A stretch of DNA of 64,000 bases, taken from assembly GCA_963795055.1 (NCBI GenBank), contig CAWCGJ010000014.1:1-64000 (forward strand). Direction: 5' to 3'. The notes beneath the pieces were generated by a model, which saw nothing but the letters and a program-made list of their open reading frames with translations, was not told where the DNA came from and ran no database searches. Within the stretch, counting starts at the first letter, position 1, and the number at the start of each line of letters is the position of its first letter. Of the stretch, positions 25,630-32,743 are shown one piece after another. The position numbers and the translations under genes were made by a program. The DNA is from JASHPR01 sp963795055. Lineage in GTDB: Bacteria; Actinomycetota; Actinomycetes; Streptosporangiales; Streptosporangiaceae.

Positions 25630-26538
25630 ATGAGCTACCTGACCGAGCACTGGTCGTTCGACCCGTTCCTGATCATCGCGATCATCGTGGCCGTGTGGCA
25701 CGAGATCGGCCTGGCCCGGCTGGCCCGCCGCTCCCGCCCGGAGCGCACCCGCCAGCGCCGACTGCGCTCGCTCTGGTTCTACGCCGGGCTCGTCGTTCTG
25801 CTGCTCGCGGTCGAGTCACCGATCGACTACTGGGCGGACGACTACTTCTTCGTGCACATGATCCAGCACCTGCTGCTGATGTTCGCGGCGCCGGTGCTGA
25901 TCGTCGCCGGGGCGCCCTGGCAGCCGCTGCTGGACGGCCTGCCCTGGCGGACCGGCCGCAGCGTCACCGCCGGGGTCATGCGCGGCGGCTGGTCACGGCC
26001 GCTGCGCGCGGTCGGCGGCTGGCTGCTACGGCCGTGGGTGGCCGTGGTGCTGTTCAACGCCGTGATGCTGTTCTGGCACGTCCCGGGACCCTTCGACCTG
26101 GCCGAGAACAACCCGTACGTGCACATCTGGCTGATGCATGCCAGCTTCTTCATCGCGGGCGTGCTGTTCTGGCTGCAGTTCATCCACTCCCCGCCGTTCC
26201 GGATGCGGATGCCGCCCGAGGCGCAGGCGGTGGCGCTGATAGGGACGAACGTCATCATGTGGATCCTGGCCATGTCGATGAGCTTCCTCACCCAGGTGTC
26301 GTGGTACCCGGTCTACAACCACATCCCCGGGGTCACCCTCGCGCCGTTCGCCGACCAGCAGATCGGGGCCGGGATCCTCTGGGTCTGCGGCGACTTCTGG
26401 GCCATCCCGATGCTGATCGTGGTGGTCCGCCGCATCATCGACGCCGACGGCAGCCTGGGCGCGGCGCTGGACCGGATACTCGGCCGGGACAAGGCCGCCG
26501 GCACCGGTCCCCGGTGGGCCAGCCGGGCCGGCCGCTAA
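25630..26538 (+). CDS. CtaG-type cytochrome c oxidase assembly protein (second copy)
   Basis: The 302-residue protein has seven hydrophobic helices and classical caa3_CtaG features: YFFVHMIQHLLLMFAAPVLIVAGAPW, MLFWHVPGPFDLAENNPYVHIWLMH and LADQQIGAGILW-like FADQQIGAGILWVCGDFW near the end. Histidines in these helices are probable copper or heme contacts. It closes the rightward operon 6 bases after the lipoprotein gene. The motif is canonical here and altered in the first copy at 13920, so this is the better candidate for the active assembly factor. It converges on the methyltransferase gene. Confidence 0.93.
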   Translation: MSYLTEHWSFDPFLIIAIIVAVWHEIGLARLARRSRPERTRQRRLRSLWFYAGLVVLLLAVESPIDYWADDYFFVHMIQHLLLMFAAPVLIVAGAPWQPLLDGLPWRTGRSVTAGVMRGGWSRPLRAVGGWLLRPWVAVVLFNAVMLFWHVPGPFDLAENNPYVHIWLMHASFFIAGVLFWLQFIHSPPFRMRMPPEAQAVALIGTNVIMWILAMSMSFLTQVSWYPVYNHIPGVTLAPFADQQIGAGILWVCGDFWAIPMLIVVVRRIIDADGSLGAALDRILGRDKAAGTGPRWASRAGR

Positions 26539-26563
26539 GCCGGGCGGGCGACCGCTCCCCGGG

Positions 26564-27322
26564 TCAGCGCGGTTTGCGGGCCTTCCAGACTTCCTCGCAC
26601 GGCCACTGCTGGGCCCACTCGAGGGTGGCGAGCGGGTGCCGGGTCGTGGCCCCGGCCGGGGGCCGGATCTCGATCAGGTCCTCGACCTCGAAGCCGCAGC
26701 GGCGCAGCAGCCGGATCATGTCTCCGTGGCCGAGGTGGAACTCGACCGACTCGTCGTCCGGCCATTCGAAGCGGTGCATGCCGAAGTAGGGCCGCAGCAG
26801 CCGCTCGGTGGCGGGCAGGTCATCCTCGTCGGGGATCGAGAGCATCAGCTGAACCGAGTTGACCAGGAAGATCAGCCGCCCGCCGGGGCGCAGCAGCCGC
26901 GCCGCCTCGGGGATCCACAGGTACGGGTCGCACCAGATGCTGGCGCCGTACTCCGAGATCGCCAGGTCGAAGGCGGCGTCGGCCAGCGGGGCCTGCTCGG
27001 CGCTGGCGTGCAGGAGCGGGAACCGCAGCCCGAAGCGCTGCTGCAGCTCGCGAGCCGTGGCCAGCTGTCCCGGGGAGATATCCAGGCCGACCGGGCGCGC
27101 TCCGCGCCGGCCTAGCCAGGCCGAGACGTAGCCGGTCCCGCAGCCAAGCTCGATGGTGTCCAGCCCGGCCAGGCCCGACGGCAGGACGCCGACCTGTGCC
27201 TCGGGGACCCCCCAGATGCCCCAGGTTGGCTCGGCCGCCGCCCAGTTACGCTGACCCGCGGCCGCGTAATCGGGGGCCCAGCGATCCCAGGCCGATCGGT
27301 TGCGGTGTACATGATCAGGCAT
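26564..27322 (-). CDS. Class I SAM-dependent methyltransferase
   Basis: The protein has 252 residues from ATG 27322; the frame continues far upstream but only with shadow-like composition. Motif I IELGCGTGY is at about 53-61, motif II VGLDISPGQL at about 77, and FDLAISEYGASIWCDPYLW then LLRPGGRLIFL make motifs IV-V. This is a Methyltransf_11/25-type small-molecule methylase; the substrate is unknown. It is divergent from the endonuclease V-like gene with a 77-base spacer and convergent with ctaG. Confidence 0.88.
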   Translation of the reverse strand: MPDHVHRNRSAWDRWAPDYAAAGQRNWAAAEPTWGIWGVPEAQVGVLPSGLAGLDTIELGCGTGYVSAWLGRRGARPVGLDISPGQLATARELQQRFGLRFPLLHASAEQAPLADAAFDLAISEYGASIWCDPYLWIPEAARLLRPGGRLIFLVNSVQLMLSIPDEDDLPATERLLRPYFGMHRFEWPDDESVEFHLGHGDMIRLLRRCGFEVEDLIEIRPPAGATTRHPLATLEWAQQWPCEEVWKARKPR

Positions 27323-27399
27323 CCCGGCCACAACGGCCAGGGTCCTCGCTGTCGACGCCCGCGTCAACGCGGCCGCGCCCGCTGGGCCACCCTGGAGGG

Positions 27400-27924
27400 A
27401 TGCAGACCGGTGACATCCGCGCTGACGGGCTCTTCGCGGCCGCGGACGTCCACTACCAAAGTCCCGCCCGCGCGGCCGTGGTGGCCGCCGCCGATCCGCG
27501 GTTCGCCCGGACCGTGGCCGAGCGGACGGTGGCGGTACCCGAAGCCGCACCGTACCGTCCTGGCCAGTTTTACCTGCGGGAACTCCCGCCGTTGCGCGCT
27601 GTCCTGGTCGGCTTCGGCCGGCTGGGCCTGCTCGTGATCGACGGCTACGTGGATCTCGACCCGGGCGGCCGCCCGGGCCTGGGCGCTCACCTGCACGCGG
27701 AACTCGGTGTGCCGGTCGTGGGCGTGGCCAAGACTGCCTTCGCAGCGGCCACGCACGCTGTCCCCGTGCGGCGGGGCGCGTCCGCACGGCCGCTGTTCGT
27801 GACCGCCGCCGGGATCGGCATCCAGCAGGCCGCCCGGCTGGTCCGGGACATGGCCGGGCCCTTCAGGCTCCCCGACGCGCTGCGCCGGGCTGATGCCCTC
27901 GCCCGGGGCGCGTCGCCGACCTGA
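27400..27924 (+). CDS. Endonuclease V-like protein
   Basis: The 174-residue protein shows endonuclease V landmarks in order: AADVHY (first metal aspartate), APYRPGQFYLRELPPL (wedge tyrosine and catalytic glutamate), LLVIDGYVDL (second aspartate) and ELGVPVVGVAKTAF. The usual DGxGxxHPR histidine is replaced within DGYVDLDPGGRPGLG, and the N-terminal helices are missing, so the protein is shorter than the usual 210-230 residues. Family members nick 3' to deoxyinosine in DNA or cut inosine RNA. It may be a repair enzyme with altered specificity. Start ATG 27400 directly abuts a GGAGGG, an unusual spacing, so the true start is uncertain. Confidence 0.72.
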   Translation: MQTGDIRADGLFAAADVHYQSPARAAVVAAADPRFARTVAERTVAVPEAAPYRPGQFYLRELPPLRAVLVGFGRLGLLVIDGYVDLDPGGRPGLGAHLHAELGVPVVGVAKTAFAAATHAVPVRRGASARPLFVTAAGIGIQQAARLVRDMAGPFRLPDALRRADALARGASPT

Positions 27925-27931
27925 CCGTCGG

Positions 27932-28105
27932 TCAGATTTGCGCCATCATGGCCATGGCCAAAGCGAGGACCACCGCGGCGAGGACCACTCTCGCGACCAC
28001 CACCATGGTGCCGGCCCGGCGGCGGTCCGGCGGCCGGTAAACCCGATAGGCGCGCGGCCCCTGGTCCTTCGGCCGCGGCTTCCGCGGCCGGGAAAGATCT
28101 TTCAT
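27932..28105 (-). CDS. Small single-pass membrane protein
   Basis: The 57-residue frame starts at ATG 28105. A basic, proline-rich first half (SRPRKPRPKDQGPRAYRVYR) precedes a C-terminal helix with many methionines (MVVVARVVLAAVVLALAMAMM). It converges tail-to-tail with the endonuclease V-like gene, 7 bases apart. No ribosome site is evident. The positive-inside basic arm plus helix makes it a plausible membrane peptide of unknown role. Confidence 0.5.
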   Translation of the reverse strand: MKDLSRPRKPRPKDQGPRAYRVYRPPDRRRAGTMVVVARVVLAAVVLALAMAMMAQI

Positions 28106-28161
28106 CGCGTTCAGGTTATCGCGGTGCGGCGCGGCCTCGCCGCCGCAAGATGCACGTGGCA

Positions 28162-28290
28162 TGTTGCACGATTTTGACCCTTTTGCTCACCGGCGGCGGG
28201 GAGCACGACTTCTACGTCAAGGTCGCGACCTACCGCCCGGGTGTGATCACGGACTGGGGCGAATTCGGGCCGTCTTCCGTCATCTCCTGA
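28162..28290 (+). CDS. Short open reading frame, possible 42-residue protein or gene relic
   Basis: The frame from ATG 28162 reads MLHDFDPFAHRRREHDFYVK and continues to end in EFGPSSVIS. The composition (D, F, Y, K, E with few arginines after residue 14) is unlike the shadow frames here, so it may be real or the tail of a degraded gene. No good ribosome site is present. It is flanked by otherwise empty sequence at 28106-28454. Confidence 0.3.
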   Translation, partial: CCTILTLLLTGGGEHDFYVKVATYRPGVITDWGEFGPSSVIS

Positions 28291-28454
28291 CCGGGTCCAG
28301 AGCAGGGTCTCGGCCACGGCTGAGGTAGCCCGAGCCGGTAGGTTGAGATCATGAGCCGAGGCGCAGGGGACTCCAGGTTGCTCCAGGTGGGCGCGATGTC
28401 AGCGACGTGGCCCGCGCACGGCGGGGCGGCCAGCGGCCTGACGGCCCGGGCGGA

Positions 28455-29756
28455 ATGAGGACCGCGGGTCGAGCCGGCCTTACGGAAGACAGGATTCAGC
28501 TAGGCCGCGCCGACGCTCCCCCGCGGCGCGAGCCTTCCTCGTTGCAGCCGTTCCGGCACCGCAGCTTTGCGGTGCTGTGGGTCGCGGGGTTCATCTCCTG
28601 CATCGGGTCCTGGATGCAGACCGTCGCCGTCGGCGCTCTGGTCATCTCGAACACCGGCAGCGCGACGTGGGCGGTCCTGGTGGCCGCCGGGGCGTTCCTG
28701 CCCATCGGAGTGCTCTCCCCGATCGGCGGCGCGCTGGCGGACCGCCTGCCGCGCCGCCCGGTGCTCGCCATCGGGAACCTGGCCGCGGCGGGGACCGCCG
28801 TCCTGCTCGCGGCCGGAGTGGCGGCGGGCCACGACAGCCCCGGCGCGCTGGTGGCGCTGGTCACGGTACAGGGCTCGGCCTCCGCCCTGATCGGCCCGTT
28901 CCAGCAGGCCATCCTGCCTGACCTGGTGCCGCACTCGGAGTTCCTCGCGGCCACCTCGCTCAACTCGGCCCAGTTCAACCTGGGCCGCATCGCCGGGCCC
29001 GCCCTGGCGGGCGCCACGGTGGCCGCCTTCGGGTACCCGGTGGCCTTCGTGGCGAACGCGGCATCGTTCCTCGCCGTCGTCGTGGCGCTCGCGTTCGTGC
29101 GCCTCGGCCCTCCCGCGGGCCAGCCGTCCGGCCTGCTCCCCGCGCTACGGTCGGGCTTCGCGGCGGCCAGGCGCGAGCCGTCCTGCCGGGCCGCCATCGG
29201 CACGATCGCGGTGGTGGCCTTTCTCGCCTCCCCGTTCATCGCGCTGGTCCCGGTGATGGCGCATCACCTGACCCCCGGCGGCGCTCCCCGGGCGGTGGCG
29301 CAGACCACGGCGCTGCTCACGACCGCCCAGGGCGCCGGGGCCGTGGCCGGCGCGCTCTGCCTTGCTCCGCTGGCGGCCCGGCTGGGCCGCGGCCGACTGC
29401 TCGCCGGGAACCTGGCCCTGCTGCCGGTGGTGCTGATCGCCTACGGCGCCTCGCAGACCCCCTGGCAGGGCGCGGCGCTGCTGTTTCTGGTCGGGCTGGT
29501 GTACATCGGGGTCCTGTCCGGGCTCACGACCCTGGTCCAGCTTCGGGCGCCGCAGGCCTACCGGGGCCGGATCCTCAGCTTCTTCCTGGTGGCGCTCGGG
29601 GTCGCCTACCCGATCGGCTCGCTGGCCCAGGGGCCGGTCATCGACTGGATCGGACTGGGCTGGACCACCGCGGGAACGGCGCTCGCGCTGTCGCTGATCA
29701 TGGCCGGCGTGGCGTTCGGCAAACCGGGCATCGTCCGGGCGATCACGCGCGATTGA
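28455..29756 (+). CDS. MFS exporter of the EntS/MFS_3 type
   Basis: The protein has 433 residues from ATG 28455 (GTG 28407 would add 16). Twelve hydrophobic segments are present. QPFRHRSFAVLWVAGFISCIGSWMQTVAVGALV is the typical first-helix region, and GALADRLPRRPVLAIGN is the loop 2-3 signature. GPFQQAILPDLVP and LNSAQFNLGRIAGPALAG match enterobactin-exporter-like members. Substrates in this group include siderophores and antibiotics, but nothing nearby identifies one. Its 3' end overlaps the convergent PH-domain gene by 14 bases. Confidence 0.88.
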   Translation: MRTAGRAGLTEDRIQLGRADAPPRREPSSLQPFRHRSFAVLWVAGFISCIGSWMQTVAVGALVISNTGSATWAVLVAAGAFLPIGVLSPIGGALADRLPRRPVLAIGNLAAAGTAVLLAAGVAAGHDSPGALVALVTVQGSASALIGPFQQAILPDLVPHSEFLAATSLNSAQFNLGRIAGPALAGATVAAFGYPVAFVANAASFLAVVVALAFVRLGPPAGQPSGLLPALRSGFAAARREPSCRAAIGTIAVVAFLASPFIALVPVMAHHLTPGGAPRAVAQTTALLTTAQGAGAVAGALCLAPLAARLGRGRLLAGNLALLPVVLIAYGASQTPWQGAALLFLVGLVYIGVLSGLTTLVQLRAPQAYRGRILSFFLVALGVAYPIGSLAQGPVIDWIGLGWTTAGTALALSLIMAGVAFGKPGIVRAITRD

Positions 29757-31188
29757 CCACGCCGCGGGCCGCACGCCGGCCTTCCCGGGCGGCGCCGTTT
29801 TCCCGGGCCGCACGGGCGAGGTCGGGCAGCCGGGCGAGGATCTGCTGCGCCTCGGCCACGTCGCGCTCGGCGATGCTGGCGGTCACCCGGCGCCCCGCGA
29901 CGTCGAGCCGGACCGAGGCGAGCCCCAGCCGGCGCTGGACCGGGCCCTGCACCCAGCGGATGCTCTGCACCTTCTCCAGCGGGACCCAGGTGGTCTTCCG
30001 GCACACCCGGCCGCCCGAGGCCACCACGTAGCGGTCGTCGCCGTCCCACCCTAGGAAGTGGTAGGCCAGCGGCGCCTTCCAGCGCGCGTTGGCCGGCGGC
30101 CGCCGCACCGGCCTCGGCGCCGCCGTCAGCAGTTCGCCGAGCATCTGCTCCGCGTCCGCGCGCGATCCGACCGGGACGAGCGCGCGCAGGCGCTGCCCCT
30201 CCGAGCGGTTCTCCCGGCGCTGGCGGGGCCCGGCGACGTCCACCTCGAGCCGGCACCAGCCGAACGCCCGCCAGGCCAGCGGCTCGACCAAGCGCACCGC
30301 CTGGACGCGCCCCGGGCGGATGGTCTCGGCGGTGGTCTGCACCAGCCCGGACCGCAGCCGCAACCCCTCGGGCGCGGCCGAGACGACGGTCCCGAACTCG
30401 CCGTTGAACTGGCGCCAGACCGCGAGCGCGACCCCGATCACCACCGGCAGCAACGCGGCGGTCACGCCTGGCCGCCCGGTGGCGACGATGACCACGACCA
30501 GCGCGGCGATCACGACGCCGGCGTAGGCCCCGGTCCTGCTCAGCGCGATGGCGCCGGCCAGCCGCTCGGAACGGACCCGGAACAGCGGCCGCTCGGGCCC
30601 GGCCACCGACGGCCCGGGCTGGCCGGCGGCGTCGCGCGGGGCCGCAGGCGCGCCCGCGGTACCGGGCGCATGGGCCATCGACAGCAGCCGCTGGCGAAGC
30701 TGTTCCGCGTCGGCGAGCCGCAGGCAGGCCAGGCGGCCGCCGGAGGAGTCGGCACCCGCCATCCGCAGCCGGAGCTCGGCCAGCCCGAGCACTCGCGCCA
30801 GCCCGGTCTGCACCACGTCGATCGCCTGGACCTGGGACAGCGGGAAGCGCCGCGACTGGCGCCGTACCAGGCCGGTCTCGATGCGGAGCACCCCGTCGGC
30901 GACCTGCCAGCGGGTGACGAGCCAGGAGATGACGCCGGCGCCCAGCACCAGCGCGATGACGACCAGGTCGTAGATGAGGTCGTTGCCGGTCTGCCGTTGC
31001 CGGGCGACCAGCAGGAGCAGCAGGACGATGGTGATCCCCACCAGGTGACGGCCGGCGCGGACCAGCGGTGACAGGGGGTGCAGCCGGTGCCAGCCCGCGA
31101 TGTCGTCCGCGGCCGCGGGCGGGCCTGGCGGTCGCGGCGCCGCGGGCCGGCCTGGCGGGCCCGGAGCCCCGGACGGCGGGCCGGTCAC
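29743..31188 (-). CDS. YdbT-like membrane protein with bacterial PH domains
   Basis: The 481-residue protein has a proline/glycine-rich N-terminus, two pairs of membrane helices (about 50-90 and 220-265) and three bPH2 units. The units carry the pattern QVADGVLRIETGLVRRQSRRFPLSQVQAID, RLRSGLVQTTAETIRPGRVQAVRL and KTTWVPLEKVQSIRWVQGPVQRRLGLASV. The function of this family is not established; Bacillus homologues YdbS/YdbT affect resistance to bacteriocins. It overlaps its partner gene (31185) by ATGA and the convergent MFS gene by 14 bases. Confidence 0.85.
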   Translation of the reverse strand: MTGPPSGAPGPPGRPAAPRPPGPPAAADDIAGWHRLHPLSPLVRAGRHLVGITIVLLLLLVARQRQTGNDLIYDLVVIALVLGAGVISWLVTRWQVADGVLRIETGLVRRQSRRFPLSQVQAIDVVQTGLARVLGLAELRLRMAGADSSGGRLACLRLADAEQLRQRLLSMAHAPGTAGAPAAPRDAAGQPGPSVAGPERPLFRVRSERLAGAIALSRTGAYAGVVIAALVVVIVATGRPGVTAALLPVVIGVALAVWRQFNGEFGTVVSAAPEGLRLRSGLVQTTAETIRPGRVQAVRLVEPLAWRAFGWCRLEVDVAGPRQRRENRSEGQRLRALVPVGSRADAEQMLGELLTAAPRPVRRPPANARWKAPLAYHFLGWDGDDRYVVASGGRVCRKTTWVPLEKVQSIRWVQGPVQRRLGLASVRLDVAGRRVTASIAERDVAEAQQILARLPDLARAARENGAAREGRRAARGVVNRA

Positions 31189-31694
31189 AGCCCCGCGGCC
31201 TGGGCTTCGCCCAGCGCGGCCAGCTGGTCGCGCAGCTTGGCCGCCTGGGCCCGGTCCAGGCCCGGGATGCGCGCGTCGCTGGCCGCAGCCGCGGTGTGCA
31301 TCCGCAGCGTCGCCAGCCCCAGGCTGCGCTCCACCGGCCCGGCGGTGACGTCGATGAACTGCATCCGCCCGTACGGGATGACCGACTGGCGGCGGATCAG
31401 GACCCCGCGCCGGACCATCAGGTCGTCACGCCGCTCGGCGTACCCCCAGGCGGCGACCCGGCGGGCGAGGAACCGCTCGCCCAGCAGCCCGGCCACCAGC
31501 AGCGCGAGCCCGACGGCCAGGCCGAGCACGGACGATCCGGCCGCTCCCGCGATGAGGCCGCCGACCAGCGCGACCGGCACGGTCACCAGGGCGACCTGAA
31601 TGCGCCGGGCCCGCAGCAGCAGCCGTGACGGGCGCTGCCAGCGGATGCCGACGTCACCGGGTTCTGCCGACGCGTCGGGTTCGACTACCGACAT
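31185..31694 (-). CDS. YdbS-like membrane protein with one bacterial PH domain
   Basis: The 169-residue protein has a helix pair at about 35-68 and one bPH2 domain (RRDDLMVRRGVLIRRQSVIPYGRMQFIDVTAGPVERSLGLATLRM). It pairs with the larger YdbT-like protein, whose ATG overlaps this stop, as in Bacillus and many actinobacteria. No Shine-Dalgarno precedes ATG 31694. Instead TAGCCT lies 6 bases upstream, suggesting a leaderless transcript that starts at the ATG. Confidence 0.85.
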   Translation of the reverse strand: MSVVEPDASAEPGDVGIRWQRPSRLLLRARRIQVALVTVPVALVGGLIAGAAGSSVLGLAVGLALLVAGLLGERFLARRVAAWGYAERRDDLMVRRGVLIRRQSVIPYGRMQFIDVTAGPVERSLGLATLRMHTAAAASDARIPGLDRAQAAKLRDQLAALGEAQAAGL

Positions 31695-32001
31695 GGACCC
31701 AGGCTACCGAGAACGCCACGTCGCCGTAGCTTCCCAAAATTGGGTGAGACCTCGTACCGAGGAATTAATCAGGAAATGAGGAGTTTCCGGGTCGGCCAGC
31801 ACGCTCCGGAGGCTGGCCAGCGGGTGGGATCCGGCCAGCAGGGCGCGCGGTCCGGCCACAGAACGGGACCCGGCCAGCCCGAGCCCGGGGCGGCCCGGGC
31901 CTCCGGCCCGCTCGAGCCGGACGCGGTCCGGGCTCCTGGCCGGCGCGGCCAGGAACCAGGCCCGGGCGCCGCGCCGCGGGCCCGCCTGCCCTGAGAACGG
32001 G
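31695..32001. other. Intergenic region with GGCCAGC-rich low-complexity sequence
   Basis: It contains a -10-like TAGCCT (31701-31706, minus strand) serving the YdbS-like gene and a 12-bp perfect palindrome CCCAAAATTGGG at 31733-31744. About eight scattered GGCCAGC/GGCCAGG words fill 31790-31950. An 84-codon plus-strand frame here has the composition of random GC-rich DNA and is not called. Confidence 0.45.
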
Positions 32002-32460
32002 TCACCCGTCGCGCCGCCTGCGGCTGCCCCCGACCGTCCCGGCCAGCCCGGTCAGCCCGTAGGCCACCGCCCCGTGCCATACCGCGGTGAAGCCCCCGCC
32101 GATCAGGCCACTGCTGCCGATCAGCACCGACAGCACGAAGACGACGATCGCGGCCGCCGCGCCGGGCAGCAGCGCGAAGCGCCACGGGTGGCTGCGGGCC
32201 CAGCGCATCGCCCGGCCTGACTGGGAGCGCACCAGCGTGCCGCCCCCGGCCACGGCGAACAGGGCCACGGTGCCGGCCGACAGGGCCGTGGGCACGTCCA
32301 GGTGGCCGCCCATAAGGTGCAGGACCAGGTCGCCGCCCGCGACGACGGCGCCCGCAGCGCCGGCCGTCTTCCACGGCGCGCCCGACATGGCCGCGCTGGA
32401 GACCGCTAGCTCATCTCGCCGGGTCAGTTCCGGGTCCTCGTTGCGAGTTGGTGCCGACAT
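32002..32460 (-). CDS. Small integral membrane protein (DUF4235-like)
   Basis: The protein has 152 residues from ATG 32460, which has GGGAG five bases before it; the frame opens 30 bases earlier without support. A polar N-terminus precedes four hydrophobic segments (about 36-50, 60-75, 92-112 and 122-142). WKTAGAAGAVVAGG near the start resembles the KxxG region of DUF4235-type proteins, but the match is weak. Function unknown. It is divergent from the protease gene, with 283 bases between the starts. Confidence 0.65.
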   Translation of the reverse strand: MSAPTRNEDPELTRRDELAVSSAAMSGAPWKTAGAAGAVVAGGDLVLHLMGGHLDVPTALSAGTVALFAVAGGGTLVRSQSGRAMRWARSHPWRFALLPGAAAAIVVFVLSVLIGSSGLIGGGFTAVWHGAVAYGLTGLAGTVGGSRRRRDG

Positions 32461-32743
32461 CTTCACTCCCTGAGTTGCGGGCACGTGCACACTTAAGATA
32501 TATCGCTTCTTGGCGGTACGCTAGCCGACGCCCCGGCCGATCGGCGGCGGCGCGGCGAGTGACCCTCATCACACAGGTGAATCCTCAGTGGGTATTCAGG
32601 CAACATCCAGATCGATAGGGCTTACTGAAAGATGAGCCGGAACGCGTTCGTAGCCGTGTCAACCGGTGGCGATGTCAGCTGCCCGCGGTTCGGGCGGCGG
32701 ACAAGTGGGAAGTACGCTGGCTTCGGGCAGAGGTGATGGAGAC

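Noticed and set aside
31740..31994. An 84-codon plus-strand frame between the PH-domain and DUF4235-like genes
   Set aside because: It is composed of GQ/GP/RA-rich low-complexity sequence from GGCCAGC words, with no ribosome site.
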